Below are positions 1 to 10,870 of a stretch of DNA of 64,000 bases, in pieces. The notes below the pieces were generated by a model that was not told the DNA's origin, did no database searches, and was given only the letters and a program-made list of their open reading frames with translations. Position 1 is the stretch's first letter. The number at the start of each line of letters is the position of its first letter. The position numbers and the translations under genes are program-made. Source of the stretch: Euborellia annulipes (Eukaryota; Arthropoda; Insecta; Dermaptera; Anisolabididae); the NCBI GenBank assembly GCA_023213315.1, contig JAKCPI010015794.1, forward strand, positions 60,497 to 124,496. Reading direction: 5' to 3'.

Positions 1-827
1 GTTGATTGAAATGAATCGCTGTAAGGGCTGAAATCCGGTGGAAAGATTGGCTTTTCGGCTTAACTATTTAGTCAGCTTGGAGAGTTGTTTTCTCTATGTA
101 GATATAGCGTGTCTAACATCAATGGCCCCTGGTGCCTATATTACCTCCTTCCTAAGTTGGTCTAACACGCAAACCAACAAACCGCCCTAGGTCTTTGGTC
201 AAGAGGTCGCAAAAATTCTTGTCCTTCTCTATCTCCATTTTGATATAATAAATCATCAAATAGCTGCAAAATAATTAGTCTTTAATTCTTTCGGAAAAGG
301 TCATGCTTTGATTTCGACCAGAATACGGAATACGAAAGTCTAGAAATAACATTTTTTTTAATGTATATTCGAACATGAGCGTCATGCCAGAATTGGGCAG
401 GATTTGCAGAAATTTTAAATTCACATGACATATACCATAAGTAGTAGGATCTTAGAAAAATAAAAATGTTTTATTTCATTTAAATGAGCCTACTTATAAA
501 AAATATAATTTTTTACCTTGTACAGTACAGTGGACACCACTATTAAATGTACACCCTGCATTTCTTCAGTCGATTATTTCAATAATAAAATAATTTTATT
601 TCAGCTTTTCCTAATACAATTTTTATTCTTTAAGAAATTGTATTTTACATAAATTTTTGCGGTCCTGTATATTTCATATTAAAAAACAAAACAATGACCC
701 GCATAGGCTAGAGATCCCGAGTCCCTTTCCCTGGGTTCAGGGGTCGTTTGACCTACCAACAAAATTACTCACAAAAATTGTTGAATATTCCCGAAACATA
801 ATTAATTTCAGTGATAGTAGCTGAAGA
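1..827. other. AT-rich intergenic DNA, no gene seen
   Basis: No reading frame, tRNA or clear repeat boundary is visible. The first 240 bases are somewhat richer in GC than the rest. Around 524-672, ends reading TACAGTGGACACC and TACAGGACCGC (the second on the minus strand) face each other. They resemble pogo/Tigger-type termini, but the match is short and no internal coding remains, so no element is called. Confidence 0.5.
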
Positions 828-1061
828 TAAATCAATATAAATTAATTAATAAGTTAAACACGTGGTGATATGTTTCAATTTATTAATTAGTCAATCATAA
901 ACTTGATATGTATTTCGACAAGTAGTAGGCTATTTGTTCTACTTCTGATGATGACACATTAATTTGTCTAAATACGTATCAGGTGTGTAATTAACTAATT
1001 AATAAATTGAAACATATCACCAAGTGCTTTACTTATTAATTAATTTATATTGATTAATTAC
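828..1061. repeat. Large imperfect inverted repeat with hammerhead-like core
   Basis: The left arm (about 828-925) and right arm (about 965-1061) are near-complementary over roughly 95 bases; both carry GGTGATATGTTTCAATTTAT when read in the same sense. The spacer and right arm hold CTGATGA (945-951), one extra base, GACAC, a loop, then TTTGTC and TAAATACGTA. On the minus strand of the left arm the corresponding bases read TGTCGAAATAC. The layout CTGANGA-N-helix-GAAA recurs at 2621, 34.1-34.4 kb and 61.7-61.9 kb. A decayed Penelope-like pseudo-LTR pair is one reading; a simple fold-back element is another. Confidence 0.55.
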
Positions 1062-1199
1062 CTACTTATAATACTGCATTTCGTGGCTTGCGCGAATTTT
1101 TGATAATTGTTTTTTTTTTTACTTTTTTTTTTTTATTTCTTTCGATGGAAATGCATGAACATGTTGTTTGTTAATGGGCATACATTTCTATTTATTTTT

Positions 1200-1311
1200 T
1201 TCTTTTGTTGTGTTTGTTGTTATTGTATTAAAATTTGTATTGTCTTTGTTGGACCTAGCCACCGAGGACTGGTGCCTCTAAGTGGGTCTTAATAAATTTA
1301 TTTATTTATTT
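1200..1311 (+). mobile_element. LINE-like 3' end with TTTA-type tail
   Basis: The stretch ending GGTGCCTCTAAGTGGGTCTT is followed by AATAAATTTATTTATTTATT, a short tandem tail of the kind left by non-LTR retrotransposons. The upstream part is T-rich and codes for nothing recognisable, so only the 3' end of a 5'-truncated insertion is proposed. No target-site duplication was found. A similar tail is at 45.87-45.95 kb. Confidence 0.35.
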
Positions 1312-1348
1312 CATTTAGAGCCAACGATTACCAGTCTTATTCTGAGAA

Positions 1349-1608
1349 CAGTGGCGTCATTTCAACCCCCCCCCCCCGGCAAACTAAAATTTATTTACAA
1401 TTAGGTACTCTAATTTGGCCAAAATATATGTAATTCAAATAATTGTTTAATTTTGTACAGTTATTATTATTATACTATAGTATAATATTTTAATAAGAAT
1501 AATATATACCGAAAAATAATTAAAAAAAAAAAAGAATATAAAATTTTTTTATTTTTATAAAATCAGAGCCCTTGGAGGGACCCCCCCCCCCCCCGGATGA
1601 CGCCCTTG
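1349..1608. mobile_element. Small non-autonomous hAT-like element
   Basis: The ends are CAGTGGCGTCATT on the left and, read from the right, CAAGGGCGTCATCC; both run into C or G homopolymers just inside. The flanks TCTGAGAA (1341-1348) and TCTAAGAA (1609-1616) match at 7 of 8 positions, as expected for the 8-bp duplication made by hAT transposases. The 260-bp body is AT-rich and has no coding capacity. The same terminal motif recurs in the 67-bp element at 5237. Confidence 0.75.
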
Positions 1609-1616
1609 TCTAAGAA

Positions 1617-2300
1617 GTCTAGTATTGTTTTTTTTTTTTTTTCTTAATTTGTTCAGGTTTTTTTCGGCATTGGTGATCATTTAGACCCCGAGTTTATACT
1701 ATAAAATAGATTCCATATCCATACCGTAAAACAAGTTTAAAAATTTTTGAATAGACTATTGTTCTGAGGTCTTAATAGTTTAATTTCAAATCAGGTTAAC
1801 AACTTAAGAGCTTTAGTCTCTTGACGTTGTGCTTGTCTATATTGGTAATAAACATTAATTAGTTTACTAATTTCCTTAGTGATTAGATTACCAATCAGCA
1901 CAATATAAACAAGAAAATTACAAAAAAAACATTATCATTCAGTATTAGAACTACTAAAGTGTATTTTTGTTTTATTCTAAAGAGATTAAATCCCAATGCG
2001 CAATGAAAGATTAATAGAATTTTTGAAAAAAAAAAAAAATTTTTAGAATCCTTTTAGCGTGGATATAAAACGTGAAAAATGAACAGTCAGACAGGCAAAT
2101 ACTCATTCTAAAATATATTATTTATAGTAGGATTATTTATCTTCTTCATCATATTTTTTTTTAATATCACTATTCTTTATGAATGATATTATTTTTTTGA
2201 TTTATTAAAAAAACCTCTTCACTATTTTCAATATATGATAGATATATTATTTTTAATATAATACTTTAAATTTTCCGATTTTTTTATAGCTGATTGTATA
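1617..2300. other. AT-rich intergenic DNA
   Basis: No gene or bounded element is seen. The TTTTTTTCGGCATTGGTGATC stretch near 1660 resembles the minus-strand form of the shared SINE tail motif (GATGCCGAAAA) found elsewhere in the window. It may be an old SINE scrap. Confidence 0.4.
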
Positions 2301-2301
2301 A

Positions 2302-2718
2302 TTTGTAGGTAGAATTAGAAATCAGAGAGAGAGAGCAGCTCTCTTACCCCATTCAGAAACCTCATTCTGTGTGAGTCACATATAACAACACTTTGCCATT
2401 TTACAATTCACCTACTATTTAAATAAAAATAAAGAAATATATAGGCCTATACATATAATTAATAATATGTAAAATAAATAAAACCAACGATTGATGTAAG
2501 GGTGGAATGTAGTAGTTAATATTGATAATGACACCTCTACGGTAGTGGTAAATATTAATTCAATTTGTATTAATATGACTGATTTTGTGTGAGTCCTTTA
2601 TAATTGTTCTGTTAATAGTTCTGAAGATGGTCCTAAACAGGACCGAAACGTCAGCTCTGACGGGAAATAAATGAAATTATGCTTAGCTGCTCTCTTTGAT
2701 TTCTAATTCTACCTTTAA
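2302..2718 (+). mobile_element. Inverted-repeat element with hammerhead-like motif
   Basis: The termini share GGTAGAATTAGAAATCA (near 2308 and, inverted, near 2700), giving an element of about 410 bp. Near its right end, CTGAAGA (2621-2627) is followed by one extra base, a 5-bp helix GGTCC/GGACC (2629-2633 and 2640-2644), GAAAC (2645-2649) and a second helix CGTCA/TGACG (2649-2653 and 2658-2662). This resembles a hammerhead ribozyme core. The extra base before helix II and the lack of an obvious UH cleavage site after helix III argue against activity. Penelope-like retroelements are known to carry such motifs; membership is inferred only. Confidence 0.5.
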
Positions 2719-5228
2719 ATTTTCCGTGCACCATTTTCAAATAGATAAATAAAATTTCCTATTGGAGTGGAAAGAAATTTCATTTTTTATTTAAAAATTT
2801 TTTTTTTAACTTCTCAAAAATTGGAAAATGCTTAGAATCTCAGGAAACCCTTGGGATTCATTCATTCATTACGAAATTATATAAAAAGGTAAATATAAAT
2901 TATAAATTTGCTTGAAATGCGGAGAGAATATATATACCCCTGTATACAGGTGAAGGGAAAAAAAAACAAGATAAATTAAATAATTTTTCATCTTATATAG
3001 CAAAAGAATCAAGACTCTAATTTTATTATTCACCCTTAGGGAGAGTATTTTAATCCTTATTTATTAATTCTTTATAAAAAAAAAAATATTTACTATAAAA
3101 GGTTCTTTCCGATTTTCACATTTATAAAAATTGGCTTAAATAATTTTAAGAGGCCAAATATACCTATAGTTAACTAAACTTTAGTCCAAATGAAAAAATA
3201 AATGTTAATATCTGAAGTGGCACCTTTTCAATACTTTTTTGGGAAAATAATTGAAATTGAAATCCTCGTCCTTCCGGGTAGCGACTTTGATATAAATATT
3301 AATTTAAAAAAATCTTATTTTTGTCTTTGGTCCTTGTGTACCTTTCCTAAAAACAAATCAGGAAATATTTTAAAAAGAGAATGAAATAAAAATGAACGAA
3401 ATAAAGACATAGAAAAGAAAGTCATTGACATCGAAATACTTATCCCATACTTATATATATTAGGATGAATGACCCTTTGGATTCTAACATATAGGCGGAA
3501 ACAAGATATGTCGACACAAAAATTTTTATTTAAATTTCTTATTTAAAATTATTTTCTAATAATTTATATTCTTTCTAATTAAACCATCCCCCACCTCCAC
3601 CTCCTCTTTCTTTTTATTAGAAGATGAGAAGGTTAATTTTACTTTCTTTTACCTATAAATGTTAATAAAAAATATATAAAGTAATTTTGTCTCTAAGATA
3701 AATCAAAAAAATCTATTTTAATTTAAAATAGCAAATCAACTGAATATATTTATATAATTACCTTTCTATAAAAAAATAATAATATTAAAAAACGAAAAAA
3801 AAACAAATTTATTTAGTATCGTTTGATGTTTTATTTATATTTCATTATAAATGTTAAAATTATTTTAGGGCTATGTTGTTAAAACATTTTAATCGAAAAT
3901 TTATCTATTAATATTAATAGTAATGAGAAAAAATTATTGTCAAAGCAAAATTTTATTTTACTGCACTGCGGGATCAACAATATTATACATCTTGAACCTT
4001 GATAAAAGCAAGGATATGATAAAAAAAAAAAAAAGGAAAAAAGGCAAAATCTCGACCTTTGGGAAAATATATTTATTTTATTTAAATTGAAAACCTTTAA
4101 CAAGAGGAAATTTCAAAAAGTCTTTTATAATGAATTATGACTATGAAGTCACATGATGCTTTTTATATAGCTTCATTTTTTATTTCCGGCGATAATTCTA
4201 AATAAAGGCAATTGATAAAGTACGTTTATTAAGACTAGTTGAAAAACCATCAAATAACAACAGACATTGAGATAAAGAAAAAAAAAAAAAAAAAAAAACA
4301 AAGTAGAAGAAGAAGAAAAGAGAGGAGAGAGCCTGTAGAATTTATCTCTTTCAAACTAAAGCAATAAGAAATAAATCGGTACTGTGTGAGCCAACCGGAG
4401 GAAGTCGAAGACTATTGCAAACCCATTTAAGTTGAGATTTGCCGTCAGCCGGCGTCCAGCCTGTGCTCTCTGGCCAGAAACCGAATTTCGAGTCACGAGG
4501 GATTCAAGTCATTCTTTCTAGCTACAAAAAAAAAAAAAAAAACATCGTGCGGAGAAAAAACTACGATATTAGCAAATTGAACTCTTCTATTTTTATTTGG
4601 CTTTTAAACTTGTTTATTAAAAATTATTTTTATTTTCAATTCTACTTTATTATTTTTTTTTTTTAAGGGGTCTTTGTTATTGTGGCATGGTGGAAAAATA
4701 GAATATTAATAAGTTATAATTAAAGAGATGAAAAAAGTCTCTTATTTTCGGAAAAAAGTCCCCTGTTCTTTTTTAGACGGTAAAAAGTCTGTTTTTGACA
4801 AAAAAAAGTCACTGTCAAGTTTAAGAATTAATAATATGAAAAAGAAATAGATCTCTCGATAACTGACAATAAGTAAATTAGTATATTTTACCCTAATGGC
4901 GCTTTAAATTCTTGAAGCACTGTACAATTTGTTTTGATAACTCTGACACCTTTTATTTAAATAATTTTTCGAGATCTATTCGTTTGAATTAAGATATTAT
5001 TAATTAATTAATTATTTAATTAATATTCAATCAATACCTCAATTCGGATTTGACTAAATATACTCACACATTTGTTAAATATAATTTTATATAATCGAAC
5101 TGAAAAATATGATTGGCAAATAATTATGAAATTATGCTGAGGAACTTTGACAGATGAAACAATTTAATCAAAATCTCTTTAGAATCAGAATTCAAGGCTC
5201 CTAATTAGCCTACGGGATATTATTTAGA
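2719..5228. other. AT-rich intergenic DNA with a possible poly-A retroposon
   Basis: This is mostly A/T homopolymers and short simple repeats. The one distinct segment is about 4390-4545, GC-richer, containing GGGATTCAAGTC (a weak B-box resemblance) and ending in a long A run after TTTCTAGCTAC. That suggests a retroposed SINE-like sequence on the plus strand, but no A box or target duplication was found. Confidence 0.35.
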
Positions 5229-5360
5229 CTCCTAGCCCGTGGCGTCATTTTAACTTTTTCTTGGGGGGGGGGGGTGGCAAATGCCACCCAAATGACGGCA
5301 CTGTTCCTAGCACAAGAGACGGATACTCTACCACTGTGCTATGGCTCAAGGACGAGCAAG
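5229..5360 (-). repeat. tRNA-like SINE head relic
   Basis: Read on the minus strand, this gives GAGCCATAGCACAGTGGTAG, a good RNA polymerase III A-box region (TRGCNNAGTGG). The anticodon-arm side follows, and then the sequence is split by the 67-bp hAT insertion. No intact T arm with a B box follows, so this is not a functional tRNA gene. A decayed tRNA-derived SINE is the best reading. Confidence 0.5.
5237..5303. mobile_element. 67-bp hAT-like micro-element
   Basis: The ends CCGTGGCGTCATTTT and, read from the right, CAGTGCCGTCATTTG match the termini of the element at 1349. The flanks CTCCTAGC (5229-5236) and TTCCTAGC (5304-5311) match at 7 of 8. The interior is a G-tract plus the perfect 16-base palindrome GGTGGCAAATGCCACC. 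At 67 bp this is little more than two ends. It sits inside a tRNA-like sequence. Confidence 0.7.
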
Positions 5361-6149
5361 AATTTAAAGATAGTTTGAATGACCTTTTTTGAAAGTTACA
5401 TTCAAATGCTTTAAGCATAATTACAATTGAGGAAGGTAGGGCTATTAAAAATCTATCTTTTCTTATTAGTTCTATTAATTATGTATTATTTAAGATAATT
5501 TTAAGCAATAAAAGATTCTAAATAATTCATTTCTAGTTTTATTGAAATTTGAAATTAATTTAGTCCCTTGTGGTCGAAAACATAGACACTTGAAAATAAT
5601 AAGTATAAAGGAGAGATTCTAACATAATGTTTCAACTAGAGCCTACGGTAGAAAGTTTAAATCTAATAAATAATAGCTATTTTTATAAGCTAAAACGAAA
5701 TTTTAATAAACTACAGATTAGTATAAGTGATGATAAACGAATACATGACAATTGACAGAGATATGATATAATAGTATTGTACTAAAAGTTTTAGCCCACT
5801 GGTAGAGATAAGGTCTTTTATATATATAGATATGCAATAAACGCCTCAATATTAACAATACAAAGAGATTTTCTTTCTCTCTTAAATTGCTTTGAACTTC
5901 TTAAAATTTTCAAAAGATTTTATTTTCAAAACTTTTAATTTTAAAAATATAATACCGTAATTGGAAGAATGTTTTTAAATAAAAGCTTTTTTATTTATTC
6001 AGGAAGATCAAAAAAGACAAGTAAAAATTAATAAAAAAAAAACTTTCTAATAAAAATTGTGGATTAAAATATAATAATAGTGAGTTTTTTAATTTAAAGA
6101 ATTAGTTTAGAGTGAATAAGTTTGTTGTTGTTTGAGAAATAAACTTTCA
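5361..6149. other. AT-rich intergenic DNA
   Basis: No gene, repeat boundary or structured element was found. Confidence 0.5.
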
Positions 6150-6650
6150 AGAGAATATAGAGGGTAGTGTTCCAGGTGTCGTATAAGTGCGAGCAAAAGG
6201 CTTTGTTTTGACGCAGTCGGGAGATCCCCAGGGAGCGGAGATTCAATCCGAACGTGTCCAGTTAAAGAAAATTAGTGTCCGGACGGCTGGCGCCGCGTTC
6301 GTCGCGCACTGATTGGTCCAGAGGCCGTAAATTGGGGGGTGGATGCTGATGGGTGATGGGGGGAGGTGTTTCAGAGAGAAATAGTAAAAGAGGTTGGGGG
6401 GGGGGAGACAGAGCATCTTGGTAGTGGAACTGGGATTTATTTATTGGCTGCAAGGACCTGTGCCATTATTCGTGTGGTGTCCATTTGAGTCTCCCCTGGG
6501 GACACACATCGTGCGAATGTTTTTCTACCCACCCTATTTCTCCTCCTCTGCCATCAAACTCTCTTTCCAGAATCCCATCTCATTCCGATTTCCTTCGATC
6601 TTCAGAATTCCAAGTTTTCAATCCTATAAAAAATTCATATTCTTTATTTG
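6150..6650. other. GC-rich unique island, candidate regulatory DNA
   Basis: This stretch stands out from its AT-rich surroundings by CpG-containing, non-repetitive sequence. It includes TGATTGGTCC (a CCAAT box in reverse, near 6310) and a G10 run near 6397. The short open frames across it are proline- and glycine-rich readings of simple sequence with no recognisable domain. An enhancer, promoter or untranslated exon is possible, but there is no direct evidence. Confidence 0.3.
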
Positions 6651-6989
6651 AATACGCCGCTTAAATTATTTAAAATAATCATTTTCAAAAAAATTTCTAA
6701 TCAGGCTTATAAATTTGTTTAACTATTCTAAAATGGTCAAGAGAAGTTGCAAAACTTTTCCATCCTTAATCAGAATCTTTTTATTAATTACATTTAAAAA
6801 TTTAAAGAGCATAAATAAAATCTCAGAATTTCTTTTTCTTTTTAAGTCTTTTCTTCTCCTAAGGCCTCTGGCTAACAGAGGAATTAAATTTAAATTTCTG
6901 CATCTTTGGCCATATAGACTCTAAATAATATTTATTAATTAAATGACCATATATGTATCTGACTATTATATGTATATGTATACATTTAT

Positions 6990-7090
6990 TTATACCAACT
7001 GGTATCCAATTGATTTAAATTAATATTTGTTGTACTGCCAGGGATCCTCTTGGCTTTATTGGATATCAATATTGACATTCGTCACTCTCC
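6990..7090 (-). mobile_element. Worn tRNA-SINE copy
   Basis: The minus strand reads GAGGATCCCTGGCAGT followed by AATTTAAATCAATTGGATACC. It aligns in order with the B box, CAGGCAGTCCGATG and ATTTAAGCCATTTGG segments of the SINE at 15.65 kb. The upstream bases TATCAATATTGACAT are shared with the copy near 63.7 kb. No tail or target duplication survives. Confidence 0.45.
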
Positions 7091-8763
7091 AACCTTTCTT
7101 CCATCGAGGAGCGGGGAAAAGTTTCTTTATTCGAGGAAGTATTTTATTATACCCACTACTTTTTACGTTTTTTTTTTTGCGAATAAATCTTTTTTGACTC
7201 AACATTTTTATGAATTTTTTGTCCAGACTGGAGATAAAAATCTCCTGAGTTTCAAAAGGTCTAGGTGATGCTGAGAAAGTACAGATGCACTTTGTTTTCA
7301 TTTCTAGAGGCTTTTTGACCTGAAAAGTAAAAACAAAAAATTTGATGTTAAATTAATTTCTCCCTGATAATATATAACAAAAAAAAAGGCGGGAAAATAA
7401 AATTAAAAAATATATTTTTTTAGATGTATCATCTCTTTTTCTTTAGTGACAGTTCCGAAGTTATAGAATATATACATTGCGTAGTTCTTTGATTTGAATG
7501 GGGGGAGGGAGGGGGGTATGGAGTTGGTTCCTCCAGTTATCATGGATTCAGTTATCATCGATTGAAATGTATTACCAAAAATTAACCTGTTTCATTTAAA
7601 ATGACATTAATTATCTCCTTTCAATCTTTTCTATTTATTTTTGGATAAACATTCCATATTTATCCCTTCCCTCTCCACTCCTAGTGGGAATTGAATAAAT
7701 CAAATGACTTGTTTTCCCATCGAGAAATGTAGATCCTCTTCGGGTGGTTGTGCATTCATTGATTCCATGGCATTCTCTCAAGAGAATCCGACATCGACTA
7801 AATTATGGAAATGTTGGCCAATCACGACACCTCCCTTAGCGAAGGCCAGTCAATCAGATCACGATTAAAATCAACCCTAATAATTCACTACTAGTCCATT
7901 CTGTATCTCGGAATTACAATTCATGCTTGTTAAGTTAAATATAAACCACCAATCGAGATCTTATTTAATTTTAATATATGAAAATGATTCTAATCAAATC
8001 ACTATGATAGAGAAAGATTTACTCAATTTTCACTCTAAAATACTTATATTTTTTTTCTCTATTGATTTAAAAAAAATCAATTTTCATTTTTTTCCCTAAG
8101 CCCTTTCTTATCAAAATAATATTTTTTTTTTTTTAATTTTCGTTTTAATTTATTCTAGCTTCTTATCCTACTTTTAGTCAGAAAACAAATTAAATCAATC
8201 ATTCCTTATTAGACTTCTATTATCGTCCCCTGGAATCTTGAAATTTTTCTTCTTTTAATCGCTTGCCGCTCCACCCCCTGATTAACAAAACTCTTTTTAA
8301 TTAACTCCTCTCTTCTACATCAAGAAAATAAAACCAATATAATTTTTTTAATGAGTCTTTTAAATTTAATTCCCAACTGATGTAATTGGTCTGTTTTATA
8401 GATTAGGTTTTCTTTAGGCTCACGCGATTCGAAAGGGTCCCTATTTTCTTCTTCATTAATTATTTACAATCAAGAAATTCTATAGATTTTCAAAGGAATT
8501 TGAAACAATTGAATACAATTTTATTTATAATAAATATTTAATTAATTTTTTAGAAAGAAAATTTTATAATCTAATTTTCACTTTTGAAAAATGTTTTATC
8601 GATTATCAAAAAACAGTTTCCAGTTTAACTAAAAGGCCAAAACTGGCGCTATTTGTTTATAATAGTGCCACCTAGGCGATCGCTAACTCCATCACTTATA
8701 AACCCAAGCCAGTACATTCTAGGAATATTAATTGTTTTCAAAAAATAAATTACATTGTGAAAT
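7091..8763. other. AT-rich intergenic DNA
   Basis: Homopolymer-rich sequence with no supported gene. The 7720-7920 part is slightly less AT-rich and non-repetitive. Confidence 0.45.
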
Positions 8764-9447
8764 AAAAAATCTGGTGGACTGGCGCACAGCACACAACTTT
8801 CTCTTACCTTCGGTAATCGAAAGTTGTGTACTGTGCTTGTCACACCAGATTTTTTGTGTCGACATGTATTTAGTTCCCGTCAGTAGGGAATATTTGAATT
8901 CAGATGTTAAAATTATAAACATGGGAAAATATTTATATTTTGTTACCATGGCAACCATTTCTCCTATCTTTCCTATGAAGCACAAGAGTAAAGTGGTCTT
9001 CAAACAATTTTGAGGGCAAAACGAGAATATACATTTGAAAGAGCATCTGAAAAATAATTGATTTTTTGAATTTTAATCAAAATCGTTAGAGCGAATTTTG
9101 AGAAAATCGAAAAAAACTGAAAAAGTACATCAGTAAAGTACTAGTACTCTTTGGCCGATTTTGATTAAAAGCTTATTTTTCCGGTCCCAGGGGTGTTTAA
9201 CTTAAATATAAAATTTCAGCCTCGTAGCTCAATTCCTTCAGGCTTAAAATTGAACACACACACACACACCCACCCACCCACCCACCCACACACACACAGA
9301 CAGACCATGTCGCGAAAACCACTTTTTTGGATTCAGGGGACCTCAAAACGTGAAGATCCATCAAAATCTCGACATCGAATTTTTGACATGAATCCAATAC
9401 TTTCTCTCTATATATATATTACATATATACATAGGTAAGAGAAAGTA
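8764..9447 (-). mobile_element. HP-A repeat, copy 1 (near full length)
   Basis: HP-A is the name used here for the commonest long repeat in the window. In its forward sense it starts TACTTTCTCTTACC, has a short inverted AGAGAAAGTA, then a 600-bp body, and ends in a long palindrome finishing CACACCAGATTTTT. This copy is reversed: the palindrome is at 8764-8855 and the outer end at 9447. The body contains GTTACCATGGCAACC and a CA/CCCA microsatellite (9255-9300). No transposase, A box or B box is visible, so the superfamily is unknown. Confidence 0.75.
9255..9302. repeat. CA/CCCA microsatellite inside HP-A
   Basis: Tandem CA and CCCA units at the position where other HP-A copies carry TGTC, GTCT or AC runs. 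Confidence 0.9.
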
Positions 9448-9838
9448 AAAAAGATTAATCTTTAATAATACAATTTCAAATAATTTAATTTAACACGGAT
9501 TTTATTTGGTACGGCCTGTAGTTTAATCTAATTTTTACCAGAAAGAAAAAGAATGTTTTTTTTTTTTCGTTAATGCGGAACCTCAAAGCCCCTATTTTGG
9601 AAAACATTCCATTATCATTCTTCTATTCTATAATAAAATTTAAAAAAAATATAATTACAATTATATCTTTGTTTTAATCCATTAATTTTTTATTTCATTA
9701 ACACGATAAAAGGATTCGCTGAAAATTTTTAAAGCGTTGATGGTTTAATTAAATTAACTGAATATATAATAGTTTAATTTCATTCAAAAGTGAAAGGCAT
9801 ATCTAATTGATATTTCCCTTATTTTATTAAAATTTTTT
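9448..9838. other. Spacer between inverted HP-A copies
   Basis: About 390 bp of AT-rich unique sequence separates two HP-A copies that face each other by their TACTTTCTC ends. Transcription through both copies would give a long double-stranded RNA arm. Confidence 0.5.
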
Positions 9839-9973
9839 TACTTTCTCGTACCCTATATATGAAATATAGAGAGAGAAAGTATTGGTTTCATGTCAAAAAT
9901 TCGATGTCGAGATTTTGATGGATCTTCACGTTTTGAGGTCCCCTGAATCCAAAAAAGTGGTTTTCGCGACATG

Positions 9974-10031
<58 letters not shown>

Positions 10032-10870
10032 GTGTGTGTGTGTGTGTGTTCAATTTTAAGCATGAAGGAATTGAGCTAGAAGGCTGAAATTTTATATTTA
10101 AGTTAAACACCCCCCGGGACCGACAAAATAAGCTTTTAATCAAAAATCGGCCAAAAAGTACTAGTACTTTACTGATGTACTTTTTCAGTTTTTTTCGATT
10201 TTCTCAAAATTCGCTCTAACGATTTTGATTAAAATTCAAAAATCAATTATTTTTTAGATGCTCTTTCAAATGTATATTCTCGTTTTCCCTCAAAATTGTT
10301 TGAAGCACACTTTACTCTTGTGCTTCATAGGAAAGATAGGAGAAATAAATGGTTGCCATGGTAACCGAATTTAAATCTTTTTCTTTTTATTAGATTAAAA
10401 ATCAATTATTATTTAAACGCCCATTTTTTTTTTTCGGAGAAAACATATCTCTCTCTCTCACAAAACTATCTTCTCTCTTTCAACGCGTTTTAATTTTTTC
10501 TACCTTATCTTCGCATTTGACCAATGTTAATTTCCTATAGGGATTTGTATGTTAATTTCGATTCAAAAGGGGGTCCCCTTTGGAACTTTTTACGCATTTA
10601 AAATTTTTTTTTCCAATTCTTATGAAATTTTGTATTTATTTACGAATCTATATTGTGTATAAAATGTCCAAATATGAGATTAAAATTTTGAAAAATAACC
10701 ATTTCAAGCAATCAACATTTAAAATGCAAGTTTGAAACTAAGGTGCTATGGAAAACTAAATATATCTCGACACAAAAATCTGGTGTGACCAGCACAGTGC
10801 ACAACTTTCTCTTACCGAAGGGTAAGAGAAAGTTGTGTGCTGTGCGCCAGTCACACCAGATTTTTTTTTT
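9839..10870 (+). mobile_element. HP-A repeat, copy 2, with internal replacement
   Basis: The copy begins TACTTTCTCGTACC and matches copy 1 in opposite orientation as far as GTTGCCATGGTAACC (about 10370). About 360 bp of unrelated sequence follows, where other copies have about 100 bp. The family sequence resumes at GGAAAACTAAATATATCTCG and ends with the palindrome (about 10780-10865). A TGTC array and TG run lie at 9976-10050. The extra segment may be an insertion or a subfamily difference; no target duplication was found. Confidence 0.7.
9976..10050. repeat. TGTC/TG microsatellite inside HP-A
   Basis: About 14 tandem TGTC units followed by a TG run, at the family's microsatellite site. Apparent threonine/glutamine or serine/cysteine-rich open frames across it are readings of this repeat. 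Confidence 0.95.

Noticed and set aside
524..672. pogo/Tigger-type element
   Set aside because: End similarity is only about a dozen bases with gaps, and there is no internal evidence.
2621..2664. Active hammerhead ribozyme
   Set aside because: One extra base between CTGAAGA and helix II and GGG where a UH cleavage site is expected; reported only as hammerhead-like.
8764..9447. HP-A as a standard Helitron or TIR transposon
   Set aside because: No TC...CTRR ends, no A|T insertion evidence, and the two ends are not inverted repeats of each other.
9853..10143. Open frames on both strands across the TGTC/TG array
   Set aside because: They are translations of a microsatellite inside HP-A; the same frame is broken in the other copies.
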